Source: UBA10649 sp965278945 (GTDB lineage Bacteria; Actinomycetota; Actinomycetes; S36-B12). From it: a stretch of 64,000 nucleotides of DNA. The stretch covers positions 2,604,001 through 2,668,000 of the forward strand of contig OZ257128.1 of the NCBI GenBank assembly GCA_965278945.1, written 5' to 3'. Below the pieces are notes generated by a model. It saw only the letters and a program-made list of their open reading frames with translations. It was not told the origin of the DNA and did no database searches. Made by a program: the position numbers and the translations under genes. The first letter of the stretch is position 1. The number at the start of each line of letters is the position of its first letter. Shown in pieces: positions 41,521 to 50,729 of this stretch.

Positions 41521-41621
41521 TATCCGTCAGCCTTGATGAGCTTTGCCGCGGCAAAGAAGGCGAAGCCAGCAGCCACCGCAGTTCCGAGAATGAGCACGCC
41601 CGTGTACGCGACCTCGACCAT
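41520..41621 (-). CDS. 33-residue single-helix membrane peptide
   Basis: MVEVAYTGVLILGTAVAAGF begins the peptide, followed by AFFAAAKLIKADG: one transmembrane helix with a short basic C-terminus. The frame is supported by a TACGCT -10 box exactly 6 nt before the ATG and by its stop (TAG) sharing a base with the GTG of the nitrobindin-like gene. It is too short for usual gene finders. Possible role: membrane anchor or regulator for that operon. Confidence 0.55.
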   Translation of the reverse strand: MVEVAYTGVLILGTAVAAGFAFFAAAKLIKADG

Positions 41622-41627
41622 GCCAGC

Positions 41628-41633
41628 AGCGTA
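41628..41633 (-). promoter_or_regulatory. -10 hexamer, leaderless start of the 33-residue peptide gene
   Basis: TACGCT on the minus strand, 6 nt before the ATG at 41621; probably heads the peptide-nitrobindin-fur-ygfZ transcript. Confidence 0.5.
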
Positions 41634-41649
41634 CCCGCCGACGGTCTGG

Positions 41650-42120
41650 CTAGCGGTGAGCCAAGCGCCTGCCCATGAGGTACATCTGGCAGCCGAGGCA
41701 GAAGTCGAACGCGGCATTCAGGAATGCGGCGGCAAGAGCGAAGGCCACGAACACCGTCGCGACAATCGTCGCGCCAAGCAAGGCCGCGGCCAGGGCGACA
41801 ACCAAGAACGCGAGCCCGACCGCCTGCGCGAATCGCGGCGGGGCGGCGTCCTCCATCTGCGCCGGCGGGGACAACCGGGGGCGGACGACCTTGCGGAAGA
41901 AGATTCCGTACGGCTGCGCATGCAGTCCGACGATCGCACCGAGGGCGAATACCGCCGTCTGCCACGCGATGAGGATCGTCCCCGCGGTGGTGCCCATCAA
42001 GATGAGGGCGGCCGCGAGGACCACTGTCGTCACGGCACCGCCGAAGCGAGGTCCACGCGGATCGATCTGCTCGCGCGTGCAGTCGGCCGTCGCCGAGGAC
42101 GGGCGGGAGGTGGCACTCAT
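41650..42120 (-). CDS. DUF4395 membrane protein
   Basis: A 156-residue protein with about four hydrophobic segments and the DUF4395 pattern (IDPRGPRFGGAVTTVVLA, GLHAQPYGIFFRKVVRPRL). The C-terminal FDFCLGCQMYL holds a CxxC pair in or next to the last helix, a possible redox site. The thioredoxin-like gene upstream suggests a joint thiol-disulfide function. ATG 42120 has AGGG upstream; ATG 42126 is an alternative. Confidence 0.83.
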   Translation of the reverse strand: MSATSRPSSATADCTREQIDPRGPRFGGAVTTVVLAAALILMGTTAGTILIAWQTAVFALGAIVGLHAQPYGIFFRKVVRPRLSPPAQMEDAAPPRFAQAVGLAFLVVALAAALLGATIVATVFVAFALAAAFLNAAFDFCLGCQMYLMGRRLAHR

Positions 42121-42210
42121 CTGCATCCCTACTCTCGAGCGACCCGAGCAACTCTAGAGCGACGGTGCACACTCGGGAAGAGCTATTCAAACAAAACCAC
42201 TATGCATTGT

Positions 42211-42711
42211 CTAGATAGTGAAGTCCTGGCTCCCGCCGGGCACGATCTCGCCGATCGCCGCGATGACGTCGACCTTGCGCGGCAGGCCGCTGGCCTGCTT
42301 GCGGATGATTCCGGTCGAGTCCAAGAACAGGACGGTGGGGGTGCGCCGGATATCCAGCGTGCGCACGAGATCCAGGTTCTCCTCCGCGTCGATCTCCACA
42401 TGAGCCACCCCTGGCACCATGGCGGTGACCTCCTCGAGGATGCGTCGAGTCGCCCGGCACGGCTGGCAGAAGGCGCTCGAGAACTGCACGACCGTCGCGC
42501 GCTGGCCTAGACGTCCCGTGAGAACCCCGGCGAGCGCGGAGGATCGGGCATCGGGCGCGGCAGTTTCTATGTCGACCGGCGGGTCGTCGTCCCGTGCCGG
42601 GACCACGCCGCTGCGCGGCGCGTCCTTGATCCGCCCCGACGTCCGGCCGAACCACACCCCGAATACCGTGGCGACGGCGAGCACGCCCAACACCACGATC
42701 ACTCCGCTCAT
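42211..42711 (-). CDS. Membrane-anchored thioredoxin-like protein
   Basis: A 166-residue protein with an N-terminal membrane helix (about 4-21) and a thioredoxin fold. Active site FCQPCRATRR with Cys82 and Cys85, cis-Pro in RRTPTVLFLD. It probably faces outward and works as a thiol-disulfide reductase, perhaps with DUF4395. The start ATG 42711 was chosen because the helix follows directly; it is 8 nt after the hydrolase stop. The 90 bases between it and DUF4395 hold no clear feature. Confidence 0.87.
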   Translation of the reverse strand: MSGVIVVLGVLAVATVFGVWFGRTSGRIKDAPRSGVVPARDDDPPVDIETAAPDARSSALAGVLTGRLGQRATVVQFSSAFCQPCRATRRILEEVTAMVPGVAHVEIDAEENLDLVRTLDIRRTPTVLFLDSTGIIRKQASGLPRKVDVIAAIGEIVPGGSQDFTI

Positions 42712-42718
42712 GACCGCG

Positions 42719-43504
42719 CTAACCCCCGGCCCCGACGACGCATTCCCTCGCCCAGACACCGATGCGGTCGAGGACCTCGGTCGAGATTGCCGCCTCCGCG
42801 TGGCCGAATCCCGGCACCAGCCACAAGTCCGTGCTTACTCCAGACCTGACGGCGGATGCGTGGATCGTGCGCGGATGCTCGATCGGAAAGTACCGATCGA
42901 CGTCGCCATGGACCACAAGCAGCGGGATCGTCCCCAGCATCGCCGCCGCCTCATGCGGCGGCACCGGCGGCGGATCGCTCCAGCCGGCACCACTGATCCG
43001 GGTGCCGCCCATGCGCATGACCAGTCGGCCCGACCTGCTCTCGACAAGGCGGTGAACGACCCGCATGATCCGGGTGCCGCGGTAATACCAGAACGCCGGC
43101 GCACTGACGCTGACGACACCGTCGACCCGACCCGCATCCAGCGCCCCGCTCGCGGCCAGACCCGATTGCCGCAGCACGACGGCGCCGCCCATGGAGAACC
43201 CGACGCCGACAACCCGCTCGTAGCCCAGATCACGCGCCCACACCACTGCCGCTGCGACGTCGAGGACCTCGAGGTCTCCGACGGTGGACTGCCCGCCCGA
43301 CCGGCCGTGGCCGCGCATGTCGATCGCGACGACCCCGCCGTACTGGCGCAGTCGCCCGATGACCTTCTGCACCCGATCCTCGCGCCAGTTGCCCGTGAAT
43401 CCATGGACCAGCACGAAGCACAGGTCGGCGAAATCACCCTCGACATGGACCGCGCTGATATCCACGCCGTCCGACGTGCGCAGTGTCGTTTCGCCGGCCG
43501 TCAC
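42719..43504 (-). CDS. Alpha/beta hydrolase
   Basis: A 261-residue hydrolase: LVHGFTGNW oxyanion region, nucleophile elbow GVGFSMGGAVV, acid in VVHGDVDRYFP and His in VPGFGHAEAAI. Substrate unknown. GTG 43504 has TACCGT 8 nt upstream; the longer frame crosses the glnR promoter region and is rejected. Divergent from glnR. Confidence 0.85.
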   Translation of the reverse strand: MTAGETTLRTSDGVDISAVHVEGDFADLCFVLVHGFTGNWREDRVQKVIGRLRQYGGVVAIDMRGHGRSGGQSTVGDLEVLDVAAAVVWARDLGYERVVGVGFSMGGAVVLRQSGLAASGALDAGRVDGVVSVSAPAFWYYRGTRIMRVVHRLVESRSGRLVMRMGGTRISGAGWSDPPPVPPHEAAAMLGTIPLLVVHGDVDRYFPIEHPRTIHASAVRSGVSTDLWLVPGFGHAEAAISTEVLDRIGVWARECVVGAGG

Positions 43505-43512
43505 GCGTCCAC

Positions 43513-43518
43513 ACGGTA
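43513..43518 (-). promoter_or_regulatory. -10 hexamer upstream of the hydrolase gene
   Basis: TACCGT on the minus strand, 8 nt before the GTG at 43504. Confidence 0.4.
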
Positions 43519-43655
43519 CTCGCGGGCGCTTCCGAGGGCCGAATCCGGGAAAGCTACCGCCTGGTAGCCCGGCCAGTGAGTTAGGGCACACCCGTCGTCG
43601 GCCGGGTGCAGGTGCCGTAGCCTTAGGCCGCAACACCACTGGGAGGGGGTGCACC

Positions 43656-44402
43656 GTGCGGCTCATATTGCTCACTCGCGCCATGGAGTCATCGTCCGAG
43701 GTGCTTCCCGCGCTCGGCCTGCTGGCCCATCACGTGCGCACCATGCCCGCCGAGCCCACCGCGCTGCTCAACGCTCCCGCGTGCGACGCACTTCTCGTCG
43801 ACGGTCGCCGCGACCTGCCCGCCGTGCGCGGTCTCACTCGCCTCCTGCGCCAGACCGGTGTCGGCGTTCCGCTCCTACTGGTCACCACCGAGGGCGGCCT
43901 CGCCGCAATCCAGTGGGACTGGGGCATGGATGACGTCCTCATCGACACGACGTCGCCGGCGGAGGTCGAGGCCCGGCTGCGCCTGGCCGTCTCCCGCGTC
44001 CACGACATCACCGGAGCTCCCGACGACCTGCCCGAGGAGATCCGCAGCGGCGACCTGCACATCGACGAAGGCACCTACACCGCCAAGCTCCGCGGTCGCA
44101 CGCTCGATCTGACCTTCAAGGAGTTCGAGCTCCTCAAGTTCCTCGCCCAGCACCCCGGTCGCGTCTTCACCCGGGCGGTGCTGCTGCAGGAGGTGTGGGG
44201 GTACGACTACTTCGGTGGCACCCGCACCGTCGACGTTCACGTCCGCAGGCTGCGTGCCAAGCTCGGGCTCGAGCATGAGGCACTCATCGGCACCGTTCGC
44301 AATGTCGGCTACCGCTTCGTGCCCGACGGCTCCGACGCCGCAACGCGAGCGACCTTGGAAGAGGCCGACGCCGAGGACGAAGCCGCCTCCCTGCCGGCCT
44401 GA
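43656..44402 (+). CDS. glnR: Global nitrogen regulator GlnR
   Basis: An orphan OmpR-type regulator of 248 residues. The receiver-like domain has the GlnR-specific features SSEVLPALGLLAHHVR and LLVDGRRDLP (Asp49), with no complete acidic pocket, and TEGGLAAIQWDWGMDDVL. The winged-helix domain (FKEFELLKFLAQHPGRVFTR, YFGGTRTVDVHVRRLRAKLG) is nearly identical to the Streptomyces protein. It controls ammonium assimilation and nitrogen-source genes, and so is a candidate regulator of the amine catabolic blocks. GTG start with GGGAGG upstream. Confidence 0.93.
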   Translation: MRLILLTRAMESSSEVLPALGLLAHHVRTMPAEPTALLNAPACDALLVDGRRDLPAVRGLTRLLRQTGVGVPLLLVTTEGGLAAIQWDWGMDDVLIDTTSPAEVEARLRLAVSRVHDITGAPDDLPEEIRSGDLHIDEGTYTAKLRGRTLDLTFKEFELLKFLAQHPGRVFTRAVLLQEVWGYDYFGGTRTVDVHVRRLRAKLGLEHEALIGTVRNVGYRFVPDGSDAATRATLEEADAEDEAASLPA

Positions 44403-44405
44403 TCG

Positions 44406-45347
44406 GTGCCCGATTCCCCTTCGTCGTACCGGATCGACGACCGCAGGAGCCTTGCCGCCGAGGAGATCCCGGCCCTTCGCGCCCTGATCGAGCGCGTCAC
44501 CGACCACGACGGCATGCGGCCGCTGTCCGAGCACGTGTGGCTGCACCTGAAGGAGGGCGGCGACGAGCGCGGACGGCATGTCATCGCCACCCGACTCGAT
44601 GGCCGCATCGTCGGGTATGCGCACCTGGACATCACCGACGGTGTCGACGGCCCCAGCGCTGAACTCGCCGTCGAACCGTCCGAGCGACGACTCGGACTCG
44701 GGCGCCAACTCATCGAGACACTGATCTCGCACTCGCCGGACGGGCGCATGCGACTGTGGGCTCATGGGGAGCACGCCGGCGCTGCGGAGCTCGCGACGAG
44801 CATGGGATTCACGCATGCCCGAGTTCTGTGGCAGATGCGGCGCTCGCTCTACTCCCCGTTGCCTCAGCCTGTGCTGCCGCCTGACGTCATCGTTCGGCCG
44901 TTTCGCGTCGGCATTGATGAGCAGGCCTGGCTGGCTCTCAACGCCCAGGCGTTCGAGGAGCTGCCTGATCAGGGCGGGTGGACGATCGACGACCTCGAAC
45001 TTCGACTTCGCGAGCCGTGGTTCTCGGCCGATGGGTTCCTCGTCGCATGGCGCGACGACCGCATGGTCGGCTTCCATTGGACGAAGGTGCACGGACGTCA
45101 CGGCTCGGACGACCACCACCAGCACGAGCCGATCGGCGAGGTGTACGTCGTCGGCGTCGATCCCACGTTGCGCGGTGAAGGACTCGGACGTGCGCTGACC
45201 GTCGTCGGCCTACGCCATCTACGGTCACTCGACCTCAGCCAGGCGATGCTCTACGTCGATTCCACGAACACCGGGGCAATCGCACTCTACGAATCACTGG
45301 ACTTCGTTCGATGGGACACCGACGTGCTGTTCCGCCGCACGCCGTAG
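44406..45347 (+). CDS. mshD: Mycothiol synthase
   Basis: A 313-residue protein of two fused GNAT acetyltransferase domains, acetylating the cysteine amine in the last step of mycothiol formation. N-terminal domain motif VEPSERRLGLGRQLIE, C-terminal acetyl-CoA motif VVGVDPTLRGEGLGRALTVV and LYVDSTNTGAIALYESLDF. Begins 3 nt after glnR, so probably co-transcribed with it. Confidence 0.94.
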   Translation: MPDSPSSYRIDDRRSLAAEEIPALRALIERVTDHDGMRPLSEHVWLHLKEGGDERGRHVIATRLDGRIVGYAHLDITDGVDGPSAELAVEPSERRLGLGRQLIETLISHSPDGRMRLWAHGEHAGAAELATSMGFTHARVLWQMRRSLYSPLPQPVLPPDVIVRPFRVGIDEQAWLALNAQAFEELPDQGGWTIDDLELRLREPWFSADGFLVAWRDDRMVGFHWTKVHGRHGSDDHHQHEPIGEVYVVGVDPTLRGEGLGRALTVVGLRHLRSLDLSQAMLYVDSTNTGAIALYESLDFVRWDTDVLFRRTP

Positions 45348-45392
45348 CCCATCCGGACCTCGCCGTTCATCTTGGTATGGGAGCATCACGAG

Positions 45393-47498
45393 GTGACCAG
45401 CCAGCAGACCGAGAGCAATCCGCGCAGCGACGTTCCGCTGCCGCCCGACCGATTCCTCGATCGGGAGCTCTCCTGGCTTGCCTTCAACCGCCGAGTGCTC
45501 GAACTCGCCGCCGACAAGGAACTCCCGGTCCTGGAACGAACCAAGTTCCTCGCGATCTTCGCGAGCAATCTGGACGAGTTCTTCATGGTCCGAGTCGCCG
45601 GCCTCAAGAGGCGGATCGCCACCGGCATCGCGGTACGAGCGGCTTCCGGATACACCGCGCGCGAGGTCCTGGACAACATCTGGATGAACGCGTACGAACT
45701 CCAGCGCCAGCAGGCCGACCTGTTCGCGAACGAGGTCCTTCCTGACCTGCTGTCCGAACGGATCCAGCTCCTGCGCTGGGACCAGCTGACACCCAGCGAG
45801 AAGTCAGAGACGGAACTGTTCTTCGAGGCGAAGGTCTTCCCCGTGCTGACACCGCTTGCGGTCGATCCTTCGCATCCGTTCCCGTACATCAGCGGGCTGT
45901 CGCTCAACCTGGCCGTCGTCGTCCGCAACCCGGTCACCGGCACAGAGCTCTTCGCTCGCGTGAAGGTGCCACCGCTGTTGCCGCGCTTCGTCGAAGTGGG
46001 AACCGCGCGCTTCGTCCCGCTCGAGGACATCATCGCCGCGCATCTGCACACTCTGTTTCCTGGCATGGAGATCGTGCAGGTCCACACCTTCCGCGTCACT
46101 CGCAACGAGGACGTCGAGGTCGAGGAGGACGACGCCGAGAACCTGTTGCAGGCACTCGAGCGCGAGCTCATGCGTCGCCGCTTCGGACCGCCGGTTCGCC
46201 TTGAGGTTGAGGAGTCAATCGACCGGCACGTCCTCGAGCTGCTCATCAGCGAACTGGGCGTGAACGAACTCGAGGTGTTCCGCCTGCCCGGTCCGCTCGA
46301 CCTCACCGGGCTGTGGACCATCGTCGGCCTGGATCGCGACGACATCAAGCAGCGCAAGTTCGTGCCCAAGACCTCGCGGCAGCTCAGCGAGGTCGAGAGC
46401 TCGACGGCTCCGGACATCCTCGCCGTGGTTCGCGAGCGCGATGTCCTGCTCCATCATCCCTACGACTCGTTCTCGACAAGTGTTCAGCTGTTCCTCGAGC
46501 AGGCCGCTCGCGATCCGCACGTCCTGGCCATCAAGCAGACCCTTTACCGCACGTCGGGAGACTCCCCGATCGTCGACGCCCTCATCGACGCCGCGCAGGA
46601 GGGAAAGCAGGTCCTTGCTCTCGTCGAGATCAAGGCGCGCTTCGACGAGCAGAACAACATCGAGTGGGCGCGCAAGCTCGAAGAGGCGGGCGTGCACGTC
46701 GTCTACGGTCTGGTCGGGCTCAAGACGCACAGCAAGCTGTCGATGGTCGTTCGCGATGACGGCGACCAACTGCGTCGCTACTGCCACATCGGCACAGGCA
46801 ATTACCACCCGAAGACTGCCCGCCTGTACGAGGACTTCGGCCTGCTGACCTGCGACCCGGTTGTCGGCGAGGATGTCGCGAATCTGTTCAACGTCCTATC
46901 CGGCTACTCGATGAACACCGACTACGAAAGGTTCCTGGTCGCGCCGCATTCGGTGCGCACCGGACTGGTCGACAGGATCGAGCGGGAGATCACCAACCAC
47001 GAGCAGGGCTTGCCCAGTGGCATTCGATTCAAGTGCAACTCCATCGTCGACGAGGGAATCATCGATGCCCTCTACCGGGCATCGCGGGCCGGGGTCAAGA
47101 TCGACGTATTCGTGCGGGGCATCTGCGCGGTTCGCCCGGGTGTGCCCGGACTGAGCGAGAACATCCGGGTGGTCAGCATCCTTGGCCGCTTTCTCGAGCA
47201 CTCCCGCGCCTACTGCTTTCGCAACGCTGGCAATGACGAGGCATGGATCGGCTCGGCGGACCTCATGCATCGCAACCTGGACCGACGCGTCGAGACTCTC
47301 GTTCGCCTCGTCGATCCGGAGGAGATCGCCGATATCAACTCGCTGTTCGACTTTGCCTACGACCCCGAGACGTCAGCGTGGGACCTGCTTCCGGACGGTA
47401 CGTGGGTCAGGCGGCAGTTCGATGCTGCAGGCAATCGGCTTCGCGACTACCAGGAGACTCTGATCGACCTCAAGCGCAAGGGCGGCTTCGCTCCGTGA
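45393..47498 (+). CDS. ppk: Polyphosphate kinase 1
   Basis: Makes inorganic polyphosphate from ATP. The 701-residue protein has the N-terminal domain (FLDRELSWLAFNRRVLELA), the kinase head (HHPYDSFSTSVQLFLEQAA) and the autophosphorylated His465 in YCHIGTGNYHPKTARLYED, plus the C-terminal second phospholipase-D-like lobe (ENIRVVSILGRFLEHSRAY). GTG 45393 was chosen over an upstream TTG. Its stop overlaps the CYTH/CHAD start. Confidence 0.96.
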   Translation: MTSQQTESNPRSDVPLPPDRFLDRELSWLAFNRRVLELAADKELPVLERTKFLAIFASNLDEFFMVRVAGLKRRIATGIAVRAASGYTAREVLDNIWMNAYELQRQQADLFANEVLPDLLSERIQLLRWDQLTPSEKSETELFFEAKVFPVLTPLAVDPSHPFPYISGLSLNLAVVVRNPVTGTELFARVKVPPLLPRFVEVGTARFVPLEDIIAAHLHTLFPGMEIVQVHTFRVTRNEDVEVEEDDAENLLQALERELMRRRFGPPVRLEVEESIDRHVLELLISELGVNELEVFRLPGPLDLTGLWTIVGLDRDDIKQRKFVPKTSRQLSEVESSTAPDILAVVRERDVLLHHPYDSFSTSVQLFLEQAARDPHVLAIKQTLYRTSGDSPIVDALIDAAQEGKQVLALVEIKARFDEQNNIEWARKLEEAGVHVVYGLVGLKTHSKLSMVVRDDGDQLRRYCHIGTGNYHPKTARLYEDFGLLTCDPVVGEDVANLFNVLSGYSMNTDYERFLVAPHSVRTGLVDRIEREITNHEQGLPSGIRFKCNSIVDEGIIDALYRASRAGVKIDVFVRGICAVRPGVPGLSENIRVVSILGRFLEHSRAYCFRNAGNDEAWIGSADLMHRNLDRRVETLVRLVDPEEIADINSLFDFAYDPETSAWDLLPDGTWVRRQFDAAGNRLRDYQETLIDLKRKGGFAP

Positions 47499-49039
47499 GC
47501 AACACCGCTCCGACATCACACCGAGAAGTGGAGAAGAAGCTCCGGGTCCACGGCCTGTTCATGATGCCCGATCTCGCCGAGGCGGGCATCGTCGCCGGAG
47601 TGCAAAGGCACGAGACGTTCAGCATGCGCGCCGTCTATCACGACACTGCCGCGCTGACCTTGTTCCGGTGGGGCATCACGCTTCGGCATCGCACCGGGGG
47701 CGGTGACGAGGGCTGGCACATGAAACTGCCGGTCGCCGGTGCCGATGGGAGTACCCGCGACGAGATGCACCTGCCGCTTGATGCCGGTGAGATCGGTTCA
47801 GTTCCCGGAGCCTTCATCGAGGTCATCGCTCCGCTCCTGCGCGAACAGCCCGTCGGTCCGGTCGTCACGTTGTCGACCGAGCGGACTCCGCACATCGTTC
47901 TCAACGGCGAGGGGCGCGCGATCGCGGAGGTCGTGGACGACATCGTCTCCGTGATCCACGAGGGCCGGATCGTCAGCGTCTTCCGCGAGGTCGAGATCGA
48001 GGCTCTCGATTCGAACGACCCTGAGGCACTGAGCGCGATCGAGGCGGTCGTCGACTTCCTCGTCTCCGCGGGGGCGGAGCCGAGCTCGGTCAGCAAGGCC
48101 GCCAGCGCACTCGGGCCGCGAACCTCCGCTCCCCCCGACGTGCCCGCTCTGCCCGTCCCCGGCAAGAACGATCTCGCCGTTGACGCGATTCGGGCGGTGT
48201 TCTCCCAGCACGTGCGTCACCTGCTCATGGCCGATGTCGGAGTCCGGCGTGATCTCCCCGACTCGGTCCATCAGATGCGGGTAGCAGCGCGCCGCCTTCG
48301 AAGTGCGTTCGCGACCTTCGCCCCCCTCCTCGACGCTGACGAGGCCGAGGCCCTGCGCGAAGAACTCAAGTGGATCGCGAGCGAGCTGGGCGGGATCCGC
48401 GACACCGAGGTCATGCTCGCGCGCCTCGACGAGCATGCGGGCGAACTCGACGATCCGATCGACGCCGCGCGAGCGCGCGCAGCGATCGATCCCCTTCTGA
48501 ACCGACGACTGGCCGCTGCTCGCTCAAGCGCTCTGGCCGCATTGCGCAGCGATCGCCACCAGCAGTTGGTCGACGATCTCATCAGCGCGGCGATCGATCC
48601 GCCGGTGACCGACCTCGCCTACCAGCCGTGCGCCGACGTACTCTTGCCACTCGTCGCGCGCACCTGGCGCAGACTGGATAAGGCGATCGCCGCTCTCGAC
48701 ATTGCTGGCGAAAGCGCACCTTGGCACGCCGCGCGCATCAAGGCAAAGCGCGCTCGCTACGCGGCCGAATCGGTGTCCGGAGTGTTTGGCACCAAGATGG
48801 AGAAGTTCGCCGACAGACTCGCGGATGTCACCGAACTTCTGGGTGACCATCAAGATGCGCACGTTGCCCAGACGATCATTCGAGAACTCGCCGCGCACGT
48901 CGAGACCGATGGTGTCACCGGCATGTCGCTTGGCCTGCTCTACGAGTACGAGTCAGAGGAGGAGATCCTCGATCGCCTGCGATTCGTCGCAATGTGGCCG
49001 AAGGCGCGCCGCGCCGCCCGTCGAGTCGGGATGATCTGA
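47495..49039 (+). CDS. CYTH-CHAD domain protein (polyphosphate-associated)
   Basis: A 514-residue fusion. Residues about 8-205 form the CYTH triphosphate tunnel domain (REVEKKLRVHG with the ExExK-type motif, LRHRTGGGDEGWHMKLP). Residues about 225-505 are a CHAD domain with conserved His/Arg patches (SVHQMRVAARRLRSAFATF, ARIKAKRARYAAESV). CHAD domains bind polyphosphate and CYTH domains cleave triphosphates. GTGA overlap with ppk shows direct coupling of synthesis and handling of the polymer. Confidence 0.92.
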   Translation: MSNTAPTSHREVEKKLRVHGLFMMPDLAEAGIVAGVQRHETFSMRAVYHDTAALTLFRWGITLRHRTGGGDEGWHMKLPVAGADGSTRDEMHLPLDAGEIGSVPGAFIEVIAPLLREQPVGPVVTLSTERTPHIVLNGEGRAIAEVVDDIVSVIHEGRIVSVFREVEIEALDSNDPEALSAIEAVVDFLVSAGAEPSSVSKAASALGPRTSAPPDVPALPVPGKNDLAVDAIRAVFSQHVRHLLMADVGVRRDLPDSVHQMRVAARRLRSAFATFAPLLDADEAEALREELKWIASELGGIRDTEVMLARLDEHAGELDDPIDAARARAAIDPLLNRRLAAARSSALAALRSDRHQQLVDDLISAAIDPPVTDLAYQPCADVLLPLVARTWRRLDKAIAALDIAGESAPWHAARIKAKRARYAAESVSGVFGTKMEKFADRLADVTELLGDHQDAHVAQTIIRELAAHVETDGVTGMSLGLLYEYESEEEILDRLRFVAMWPKARRAARRVGMI

Positions 49040-49041
49040 CC

Positions 49042-49971
49042 GTGGCCAGCGCGACTGTCGTCCGAGCGGCAGGCGTCGTCCTGCTTCGTGACCGAGATGG
49101 CCAGCGCGAGTTCTTGGTGGTCCACCGACCGTTGCGCGAGGACTGGTCACTTCCCAAGGGCAAGTTGAACAGTGGCGAGCATGTCGTCTCCGCCGCAGTG
49201 CGCGAGTGCGATGAGGAGACCGGGTACACCGCCGTCCTCGGGGCGCCCCTTCCCAGCCAGTCCTACAGCGTTCTCAGCAGTCCCAAGGTGGTCAACTACT
49301 GGTGCGCGCGCATCGGCGGTGAGGTTGGATTCGCACCCGATGACGAAGTCGACGAGACCCGCTGGGTTCCGGTCGCCGACGCCGCCGAGCACCTCACCTA
49401 CGCGAATGACGTCCACCTCGTCGTCCAGGCTGCGGCCCTGCCTGCCACCACGCCGCTTGTCGTCCTTCGACACACGCAGGCGCTCAAGCGGGCGGACTTC
49501 TCCGGCAAGGTCGATTCCGAGCGGCCGTTGACCGGGCGCGGTCGCAGCCAGAGCAAGGAACTCATCCCGCTGCTCGACGCGTATGGCATCGACACGGTGC
49601 ATGCGTCGAGCGCGCGGCGTTGCGAGGAGACGGTCCGGCGGTTCGCGAAGTCCATAGGCGTATCCGTTCAGCAGGAGCCCGACCTCACCGAGGAGGCGCA
49701 TGAGAAGTCCTCGGGCAAGACTGCCCGTCGAGCTGCCGAGCTCGCCCTTACCCCGGCGTCGATGGTGCTGTGCTCGCATCGACCCGTGCTGCCCACCGTT
49801 TTCGCCGCGATCGCTGCTGCGCTCGAACTCGATGCCGACGACCCGCGGTGGTCGCGCGCCTGGGATCCGCACCTACCGCCGGGTGGGTTCCTCGTAATCC
49901 ACCGAGCCTTCGATGCGGAGGGCAAGGCTCGGGCCGTCGGCATCGAACGGCACACGCTCTCGGGAGAGTGA
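49042..49971 (+). CDS. mutT1: MutT1-type Nudix hydrolase with histidine phosphatase domain
   Basis: A 309-residue protein of two domains. Nudix box GKLNSGEHVVSAAVRECDEE at about 35-57, followed from about residue 135 by a histidine-phosphatase domain (LVVLRHTQALKRADFSGK, SSARRCEETVRRF, VLCSHRPVLPTV). The mycobacterial equivalent cleaves 8-oxo-dGTP and Ap4A-type nucleotides and also lies beside ppk1. GTG 49042 is 2 nt after the CYTH-CHAD stop. Confidence 0.92.
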   Translation: MASATVVRAAGVVLLRDRDGQREFLVVHRPLREDWSLPKGKLNSGEHVVSAAVRECDEETGYTAVLGAPLPSQSYSVLSSPKVVNYWCARIGGEVGFAPDDEVDETRWVPVADAAEHLTYANDVHLVVQAAALPATTPLVVLRHTQALKRADFSGKVDSERPLTGRGRSQSKELIPLLDAYGIDTVHASSARRCEETVRRFAKSIGVSVQQEPDLTEEAHEKSSGKTARRAAELALTPASMVLCSHRPVLPTVFAAIAAALELDADDPRWSRAWDPHLPPGGFLVIHRAFDAEGKARAVGIERHTLSGE

Positions 49972-50729
49972 TCTCCACCCGGATCGCCGGCCTGGCCACC
50001 GCGAGTGCGTTGGCTGCGGTGCTGCTCGCCGCATGCGGCGCAGCAGGCGGGTCAGCCTCCGACCCGGAGATTCCTCCGCCCCCCTCTCCGGATCCGTACA
50101 CGTCGGTCCTCATCATGACGAGGACCTGGGCGGCGGCCGAGATCCAGACGTCGGTCGACTCGTCGATTGACGGTGTCGTCCAGCAGTTGCGTGGAGTCGG
50201 AGAGGTCGCCATCGACAAGGGTTACGCCGACATCACCTGGACAGGCGCAGGTTCGACCTTCCGCGAACTGGTCAACGATCGGGCGATATTCACGCAGTCG
50301 GACGGCCCTTCGAGCGTCTGGGTGCGCACCGAATCCGAAGGACGAACTGCTACCTCGGCTTTCGCCGACCCGCTCGTCAACCTCACGCGAGTTGAGGGCG
50401 TCCTGCGCGACGGCAACGAGGACATGAACGGATACAGCGCCGAGAAGTATCGAGGCACCCTTCCCATAACTGCGCAGAACCTGGAAGGCCTAGGGCTCAC
50501 AGACGATGACGTGGCCACGATCGTCGACGCCGCGAGTCCGCTGGATGTCGTACTCGTCCGGGTGTGGGCCGACCCGAATCATCGCCTCGTGCGCATCGAG
50601 CGCAGCATCGGCCTGGGAGACGGATCAGTTATCGAAGCGAAGGTGCTGGCTTCGACTCGCCTGTCCAACTTCGGGGTGATGCTCGACCTGGAGTCCCCAC
50701 CGTCGGCGAGCGTCACCGTTCTGCAGTGA
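49968..50729 (+). CDS. Lipoprotein, LppX/LprG-like candidate
   Basis: A 253-residue secreted lipoprotein: signal ISTRIAGLATASALAAVLLA ending in the lipobox LLAAC (Cys about 21), a Pro-rich linker (EIPPPPSPDPY), then a beta-rich domain whose repeated statements (TWTGAGSTFRELVND, MNGYSAEKYRGTLPI, DPNHRLVRIERSIG) resemble lipid-carrier lipoproteins of actinobacteria. GTG start overlaps the mutT1 stop (GTGA). The exact family is uncertain. Overlaps glgC by 17 bp at the 3' end. Confidence 0.75.
   Translation: MISTRIAGLATASALAAVLLAACGAAGGSASDPEIPPPPSPDPYTSVLIMTRTWAAAEIQTSVDSSIDGVVQQLRGVGEVAIDKGYADITWTGAGSTFRELVNDRAIFTQSDGPSSVWVRTESEGRTATSAFADPLVNLTRVEGVLRDGNEDMNGYSAEKYRGTLPITAQNLEGLGLTDDDVATIVDAASPLDVVLVRVWADPNHRLVRIERSIGLGDGSVIEAKVLASTRLSNFGVMLDLESPPSASVTVLQ

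Noticed and set aside
45365..45371. PHO-box-like GTTCATC before ppk
   Set aside because: Only a single unit is present; the neighbouring 11-nt positions do not match, so no PHO box is claimed there.
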